The notes beneath the pieces are model-generated. The model was not told the DNA's origin. It ran no database searches and was given only the letters and a program-made list of their open reading frames with translations. Positions 6,617 through 10,921 of a stretch of DNA of 10,921 nt are shown one piece after another (within the stretch, counting starts at the first letter, position 1; the number at the start of each line of letters is the position of its first letter). This DNA is from Accumulibacter sp. (lineage in GTDB: Bacteria; Pseudomonadota; Gammaproteobacteria; Burkholderiales; Rhodocyclaceae): assembly GCA_031264825.1 (NCBI GenBank), contig JAISDL010000002.1, positions 1 to 10,921 of the forward strand, in the 5' to 3' direction. A program made the position numbers and the translations under genes.

Positions 6617-7837
6617 TCATGCGCGCGTTTTTTCATCGCTTCCTTTCTCTTCTTCCGCTTCGTTCGAGCACGGCAGCCATACGACGAATTCGGCGCCTTC
6701 TCCGACGGTCGAATGCACGTCGATCGTTCCGCTGTGCGCCCTGACGACACCGAGCGCAATCGCCAGACCGAGACCCGTCCCTTGGCTGCGCGTCGTGAAG
6801 AAGGGTTCGAATATCCTCGCCTGCATTTGCGCGCCGATACCGGCGCCCGTATCGCGTACGCCGATCCGCACACATCCCCCTGCGACTTCGGCGGAAAGGT
6901 CGACTTCGCCCGCACCCGCGCCGCGCGCCTCGCACGCCTGGAGCGCGTTTTCGAGCAGGTTGAGCAAAGCCCCGCCCAGCGCTTTGCGACTGCCGATGAT
7001 TATAGTGCGATCCGTCGGAGCGCGGAGCGAGAAAGCGACGCCCTTCTCGCGGCAGAGCGGCTCGACCGTCCGCGCCGTTTCCGCGAGCAGATCGGAAACC
7101 GGGATGCGGTCGCGCCCGATGCTCTCGCCGCGCGCAAACAGCAGAACGTCCTGGATCAGGCGTTCGAGGCGCTTCAACTGCTCGGCCGCCTTGCCGGAAA
7201 ACCGCGCGCGCGCGGCGTCCGAGAGTCCGGGTTGCGACAAATTGGAACTGTAGAGGAGCGCCGCCGCGAGCGGCGTCCGCAACTGGTGCGCGAGGGAAGC
7301 CGCCATCTCTCCCATCGCCGCCAGACGCTGCTTTCTTTCGACCGTCGCCTTCAATTCGTGCGCGGCGGTCACGTCGTGGATCAGCAGGAGGTTTCCGCCG
7401 GAAGTCCCCGACGCATCGAGCGGACTTTCGGCGATCGCGACGCGGCATTTCCCCAAGCACCATTCTTCGGGCGTTTCGGTCGGCTTCAAGGTCGATTGAA
7501 CCGAAGACCAGGCGTTGCCGACCAGCGCCTCGCCGAGCATCCGGCGCGCGGCGGGGTTCGCCTCGCCGACGACCCCGTCGCTCTCGACGACGACGACGCC
7601 CGCCGGCAGAGCGCTGAGCAAGGAGGCCAGACGTTTGGAGAGCGCTTCTTTTTCTTCGTATTGCCGACGCAGTTCGCCGTTGGCGATCGCAAGCTGCTTC
7701 GTCAGCGATTCCGCGCGCGCCTGAAGCGCCTCGTAAGCCAGCGTCAGCTCTTGCGAGCGCTGATTGAAGAGGTCGAAAGCGCGTTGGAGTTCGCGCGCTT
7801 TCGGGTCGGGCGGAGCGATTTGCATCACTTTGTCCAT
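6617..7837 (-). CDS. fleS: Flagellar sensor histidine kinase FleS (FlrB)
   Basis: FleS phosphorylates FleR to time mid-class flagellar expression. The 406-residue product has no membrane segment and should be cytoplasmic. It opens with a helical coiled-coil stretch (about 15-65, RELQRAFDLFNQRSQELTLAYEAL), then a PAS domain (about 70-165, ALPAGVVVVESDGVVGEANPAARRMLGE). The H box HQLRTPL holds the phosphoacceptor His near residue 184. The GHKL ATPase domain shows the N box NLLENALQA, G1 DTGAGIG, FEPFFTT and G2 TGLGLAIA. The ATG at 7837 is preferred, with AAGG 12 nt upstream; an ATG at 7825 has a GGA 7 nt upstream and is equally possible, and a TTG at 7870 seems unlikely. It is the first gene of a fleS-fleR operon and is divergent from fliF. 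Confidence 0.93.
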   Translation of the reverse strand: MDKVMQIAPPDPKARELQRAFDLFNQRSQELTLAYEALQARAESLTKQLAIANGELRRQYEEKEALSKRLASLLSALPAGVVVVESDGVVGEANPAARRMLGEALVGNAWSSVQSTLKPTETPEEWCLGKCRVAIAESPLDASGTSGGNLLLIHDVTAAHELKATVERKQRLAAMGEMAASLAHQLRTPLAAALLYSSNLSQPGLSDAARARFSGKAAEQLKRLERLIQDVLLFARGESIGRDRIPVSDLLAETARTVEPLCREKGVAFSLRAPTDRTIIIGSRKALGGALLNLLENALQACEARGAGAGEVDLSAEVAGGCVRIGVRDTGAGIGAQMQARIFEPFFTTRSQGTGLGLAIALGVVRAHSGTIDVHSTVGEGAEFVVWLPCSNEAEEEKGSDEKTRA

Positions 7838-7939
7838 TGGGAGAGAAAACCTTGGAAATAACAGATACAATACTAGAATATTTTCCGGCGTTTTACGTTT
7901 TTTGCCCGCTTATTTCGGAATTCAGACGCTATCGACAGC
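7838..7939. other. Divergent fleS/fliF intergenic region
   Basis: About 100 nt must hold the promoters of both fleS (leftward) and fliF (rightward), unless the latter lies within fleS. It is notably AT-rich compared with its neighbours. I checked both strands for the GG-N10-GC sigma54 pattern and found none. A sigma70-like pair is present on the plus strand (7852-7879). No sigma28 pattern was seen. Confidence 0.6.
7852..7879 (+). promoter_or_regulatory. Possible sigma70-type promoter for fliF
   Basis: TTGGAA (7852-7857) and TAGAAT (7874-7879) match the -35 and -10 hexamers at 4 and 5 of 6 positions, with a 16-nt spacer. This would start transcription near 7886, about 54 nt before the fliF ATG. 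Such matches arise easily in AT-rich DNA, so this is a weak prediction, given mainly because no sigma54 element is present. Confidence 0.3.
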
Positions 7940-9811
7940 ATGGCCGCCACAGAGATCGACGCGACAAGCTCTCCGCCGCCGCCTCCGCCGCCTTCGCCGG
8001 ATGCGGAAGCCCCGACCCCGACTCCGACCCTGAATCTGGCGGATCGGCTGCGCGCCATGCTCGCGCGGCTCGACAATCAGCAGAAAATCCTCTTGATGGT
8101 CACGAGCGCGATCATCGTCGCGCTCGTCGTCGTCAGCGCGCTCTGGTTCCACGAAGAAGAGTACCGGGTACTCTTCTCGAATCTCTCGGAACGCGACGGC
8201 GGCGCGATCATCGCGGCGCTCGAACAGCAAAGCATCCCCTACAAGTTCGGCCCGAACGCCTCTTCGATCCTGATTCCCGCCGAGCGCGTTTATGACGTTC
8301 GCCTACGCCTTGCGACGCAAGGCTTGCCCAAGGGCGGCAACGTCGGCTTCGAACTCATGGAGAACCAGAAGTTCGGCATCAGCCAGTTCGCCGAGCAGAT
8401 CAATTACCAGCGCGCGCTCGAAGGCGAGCTTTCCAAGACGATCCAGTCGATCGCCGCCGTGCAGGATTCGCGCGTGCACCTCGCGATTCCCAAGCCGACG
8501 GTCTTCGTCCGCGAGGAATTGAAGCCCTCGGCGTCGATCTTTCTGAGCCTCTACCCGGGGCGTTCGCTCGAACCCGCGCAGATCGCCGGAATCCAGAACC
8601 TCGTCGCCGCGAGCGTCTCGCAGCTTTCTCCGTCGAACGTCACGATCATCGACCAGAACGGGGCGCTGCTCTCGCAGCTCAAAAACAAGCTGCTCGAAGC
8701 CGGACTCGACCCGACGCAGCTCAAATACGTCCAGGAGATCGAGGCGATCGCGATCAAGCGCATCGAGGATATCCTGCTTCCGATCGTCGGCAAGGGGAAC
8801 TCGCGCGTCCAGGTCGCCGCGGACATCGACTTTTCGGAGACCGAGCAGACCGCCGAAACGCACCGCCCCAACACGACGCCGCCCGACATCGCGATCCGCA
8901 GCCAGCAGACGAGCGAGTCTTCGACGCGCTCGCCTTCGGCGCAAGGTGTTCCCGGCGCCTTGACGAACCAGCCGCCCGTCCCGGCGAACGCGCCGATCGA
9001 GTCGCCGCCGGGTGAAGCGGGAGAACCGCCGCAACCGCCGCTGAATACCCGCAAGGAATCGAGAACCAATTACGAGGTCGACCGCACGATCCGGTATACG
9101 AAGCAGTCGATCGGCGTCATCCGCCGCCTTTCGACCGCCGTCGTCATCAATTACCGCCGGGACGCGCGCGGCGTGCCTCGCGCGCTTCCCGAAGCCGAAA
9201 TCCGGCAGATCGACGGTCTCGTCCGCGAGGCGATGGGCTTCAACGCGGAGCGCGGCGATTCGGTTTCGGTCGCCAACGCATCCTTCACGGCCGCGACCGA
9301 AGCGCCCGAAATTCCGTTCTGGAAAAATCCGGAAAGTCTGGCTATCCTTAGAGACATGTTCAAATATCTTCTGATCGCGCTCATCGTCGCTTATCTGATC
9401 TTCAAGGTCATCCGTCCGCTCGTCAAGGTCATGCTCAAGGACCCGGAAGAAGAAAAGAGGAAAAGAGAGAAGGAGGAAGAAGAGGCGAAGGAGAAGGCGC
9501 GCGAGGAAGAAGAAGCGCATGCTCAGGCTCAAGCTCAGGCGCAGGCTCAAGAGCAGGGGCAAGGGCCGGGGCCGGGGCCGGAAAAACAGGGCGCCGAAAC
9601 CTCTCAAGCCATCGAGACCTCCGCGCTCGGCGGAGAAGCGTCGGCGACGGGTCTGGGGCACGCGCAGGGAGATTCGCTCTCGCTTCCCGAGTTCGCGGCG
9701 GCGGCGTCTTACGACCAGATGCTCGTTCAGGTGAGGAATATCGCAAAGAACGACCCGAGGGCCATCGCCAACATCATCAAGGATTGGACGGGTTCCAATG
9801 CAAACAATTGA
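7940..9811 (+). CDS. fliF: Flagellar MS-ring protein FliF
   Basis: FliF forms the inner-membrane MS ring on which rotor, rod and export gate are built. The 623-residue product has a Pro-rich cytoplasmic N-terminus (about 10-30), a first membrane helix (about 50-70, LLMVTSAIIVALVVVSALWF), ring-building domains with YRVLFSNLSERDGGAIIAAL, the GISQFAEQINYQRALEGELSKTI and DSRVHLAIPKP blocks (about 135-185), a variable Pro/Ser/Thr loop (about 310-365), the NYEVDRTIRYTKQ segment (about 375) and a second membrane helix (about 474-491). The C-terminal FliG-binding helix is intact, ending VRNIAKNDPRAIANIIKDW. Between TM2 and it lies an unusual charged KE-rich stretch (501-527) and a QA/GP repeat (528-547). 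The ATG at 7940 has no clear ribosome binding site. It overlaps fliG by 14 nt. Confidence 0.97.
   Translation: MAATEIDATSSPPPPPPPSPDAEAPTPTPTLNLADRLRAMLARLDNQQKILLMVTSAIIVALVVVSALWFHEEEYRVLFSNLSERDGGAIIAALEQQSIPYKFGPNASSILIPAERVYDVRLRLATQGLPKGGNVGFELMENQKFGISQFAEQINYQRALEGELSKTIQSIAAVQDSRVHLAIPKPTVFVREELKPSASIFLSLYPGRSLEPAQIAGIQNLVAASVSQLSPSNVTIIDQNGALLSQLKNKLLEAGLDPTQLKYVQEIEAIAIKRIEDILLPIVGKGNSRVQVAADIDFSETEQTAETHRPNTTPPDIAIRSQQTSESSTRSPSAQGVPGALTNQPPVPANAPIESPPGEAGEPPQPPLNTRKESRTNYEVDRTIRYTKQSIGVIRRLSTAVVINYRRDARGVPRALPEAEIRQIDGLVREAMGFNAERGDSVSVANASFTAATEAPEIPFWKNPESLAILRDMFKYLLIALIVAYLIFKVIRPLVKVMLKDPEEEKRKREKEEEEAKEKAREEEEAHAQAQAQAQAQEQGQGPGPGPEKQGAETSQAIETSALGGEASATGLGHAQGDSLSLPEFAAAASYDQMLVQVRNIAKNDPRAIANIIKDWTGSNANN
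9440..9580 (+). repeat. Low-complexity KE-rich and QA/GP codon repeats in fliF
   Basis: Codons 501-527 are almost only Lys, Glu, Arg and Ala (purine-rich GAA/GAG/AAG runs). They are followed at 9521-9580 by alternating GCT/GCG and CAG/CAA codons (QAQAQA pattern) that pass into GGG-CAA and GGG-CCG units (GQGPGPGP). The region lies in the cytoplasmic linker between the second membrane helix and the FliG-binding tail. Confidence 0.8.
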
Positions 9812-10799
9812 CGAGGGCGTCGAAAAAAGCGCGATCCTCATGTTCGCGCTCGGCGAGGACATTGCGTCGGAGGTCCTCAAGTATCTCGGCCCGAAGGACG
9901 TCCAGAGACTCGGCTACGCGATGGCGATGCTCAAAAGCGTCCCACGGACGCGGGTCGAAGAAGTGCTCGACGAGTTTTACCATATCGCCTCCGAAAGGGC
10001 GATGGTCCACGTCGACACCGAAGCCTACGTCCGCGCCGTTCTCACGAAGGCGCTCGGCGACGACAAGGCGGCGAACCTCATTTCGCGCATCCTGTACGGC
10101 GGCGAGACGCACGGCATCGAAGGTTTGCGCTGGATGGACGCGCCGACCGTCGCCGACCTCATCCGCAACGAGCACCCGCAGATCATCGCGACGATCCTCG
10201 TCTACCTCGAATACGACCACGCGAGCGCGATCCTCAACTGCTTCAACGACCGGCTTCGCAACGACGTCGTCCTGCGCATCGCCACGCTCGACGGCGTCCA
10301 ACCGACCGCATTGAAAGAATTGAACGACGTCATGCTCCAGCTTCTCGCCGGGTCGTCGAATATCAAGAAAGCCGCGCGCGGCGGCGTGCACACGGCGGCC
10401 GAAATTCTCAACTTCATGGGAACGGCGAACGAAACGACCGTCATTGACGCGATACGCGAATACGACGACGACCTCGCGCAGAAAATCCTCGACGAAATGT
10501 TCGTCTTTGAAAACCTCATCGACCTCGACGACCGTTCGATCCAGGTGCTCCTCCGCGAAATCCAGTCGGATTCGCTGATCATGGCGATGAAAGGCACGTC
10601 CGAGAACCTGCGCGAGAAAATCTTCAAGAACATGTCGCAGCGCGCGGCGGAAATGCTCCGCGAAGACCTCGAGTCGCGCGGGCCGGTGCGTCTCTCCGAA
10701 GTCGAAGCCGAGCAGAAGGAAATCCTGAAGATCGTGCGCCGCCTCGCGGACGAAGGACAGATCGTCCTGGGCGGCGCGGGCGGCGAAGAAATGGTCTGA
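9798..10799 (+). CDS. fliG: Flagellar motor switch protein FliG
   Basis: FliG sits on the cytoplasmic face of the MS ring, binds FliF by its N-terminal domain, FliM by its middle domain, and MotA by its charged C-terminal ridge, so it converts stator action into torque. The 333-residue length is typical. Visible marks are KSAILMFALGEDIASEVLKYLGPKDVQ (about 10-36), the EHPQ motif (125-128), GGVHTAAEILN (195-205), MFVFENLIDLDDRSIQ (234-249) and the C-terminal MKGTSENLREKIFKNMSQRAAEMLREDLE with the charged residues of the ridge. The ATG at 9798 overlaps the fliF stop by 14 nt, so translation is probably coupled; only a weak GG-rich sequence (GGACGGG, about 9786-9792) precedes it. Confidence 0.98.
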   Translation: MQTIDEGVEKSAILMFALGEDIASEVLKYLGPKDVQRLGYAMAMLKSVPRTRVEEVLDEFYHIASERAMVHVDTEAYVRAVLTKALGDDKAANLISRILYGGETHGIEGLRWMDAPTVADLIRNEHPQIIATILVYLEYDHASAILNCFNDRLRNDVVLRIATLDGVQPTALKELNDVMLQLLAGSSNIKKAARGGVHTAAEILNFMGTANETTVIDAIREYDDDLAQKILDEMFVFENLIDLDDRSIQVLLREIQSDSLIMAMKGTSENLREKIFKNMSQRAAEMLREDLESRGPVRLSEVEAEQKEILKIVRRLADEGQIVLGGAGGEEMV

Positions 10800-10808
10800 C
10801 CCCCGACG

Positions 10809-10921
10809 ATGCCCGCGATCATCATCCCGAAAGAAAAACTCACAGCCTACCGGCGCTGGGAAGCCGTCGATTTCACCGAGGAAAGGAAAGCGGCCGAGCG
10901 CGCGCGGGAAACACCCCCGAA
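10809..10921 (+). CDS. fliH: Flagellar assembly protein FliH, 5' part (3' end cut by window)
   Basis: FliH is the stator-like regulator of the export ATPase FliI and brings substrate and ATPase to the export gate. Only 37 codons are visible: MPAIIIPKEKLTAYRRWE, then DFTEERKAAERARE. The IPKEKLTAYRRWE motif is typical of betaproteobacterial FliH N-termini, and fliH normally follows fliG. The gap of 9 nt after the fliG stop suggests co-translation; there is no clear ribosome binding site. The open frame runs off the window end. Confidence 0.85.
   Translation, partial: MPAIIIPKEKLTAYRRWEAVDFTEERKAAERARETPP

Overview
The window is a flagellar gene cluster from a GC-rich Gram-negative bacterium. 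The order flaG-fliD-fliS-fliT, then fliK with a small stand-alone FlhB C-terminal-like gene, then the FleS/FleR two-component pair, fliE, fliF, fliG and fliH, together with an RpoN-type promoter, points to a betaproteobacterium (my best guess; gammaproteobacterial polar-flagellum clusters share many of these parts). No plasmid, phage, CRISPR, transposase, tRNA or rRNA was recognised.

Layout. 1-2342 (+): the end of flaG, then fliD (filament cap), fliS (flagellin chaperone) and fliT (FliD chaperone/regulator), closely spaced and probably one transcript. 2518-4040 (+): fliK (hook-length control) overlapping by 4 nt a 108-residue FlhB C-terminal-domain homologue that lacks the NPTH autocleavage site. 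4041-4337: a convergent intergenic stretch rich in palindromic repeats. 4338-4661 (-): fliE (MS-ring/rod junction), preceded by a clear -24/-12 sigma54 promoter and, further upstream, two arms of a perfect 14-bp inverted repeat placed as bEBP enhancer sites would be. 4887-5185: a second repeat-rich gap. 5186-7837 (-): fleR (sigma54-dependent response regulator) and, upstream of it in the same operon, fleS (soluble PAS histidine kinase). 7940-10921 (+): fliF (MS ring), fliG (rotor/switch) and the start of fliH (export ATPase regulator), tightly packed and divergent from fleS.

How they work together. FleS phosphorylates FleR, which with sigma54 should switch on mid-class basal-body and hook genes; the fliE promoter seen here is a likely target. 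FliF and FliG build the MS ring and rotor, FliE joins ring to rod, FliH serves the export ATPase, FliK and the FlhB-like protein act at the hook-to-filament substrate switch, and FliD, FliS, FliT and FlaG act in filament assembly.

The protein content is conventional. The more interesting signals are in the non-coding DNA and gene order: the fleS-fleR-fliE block runs opposite to fliF, which separates fliE from fliF and leaves fliF without a visible sigma54 promoter; three copies of a short AGAAGACAGAGGACAG-type repeat bracket the fliE module, and one of them supplies the last codons and stop of fleR; a 31-bp repeat lies in inverted pairs between the converging transcripts.
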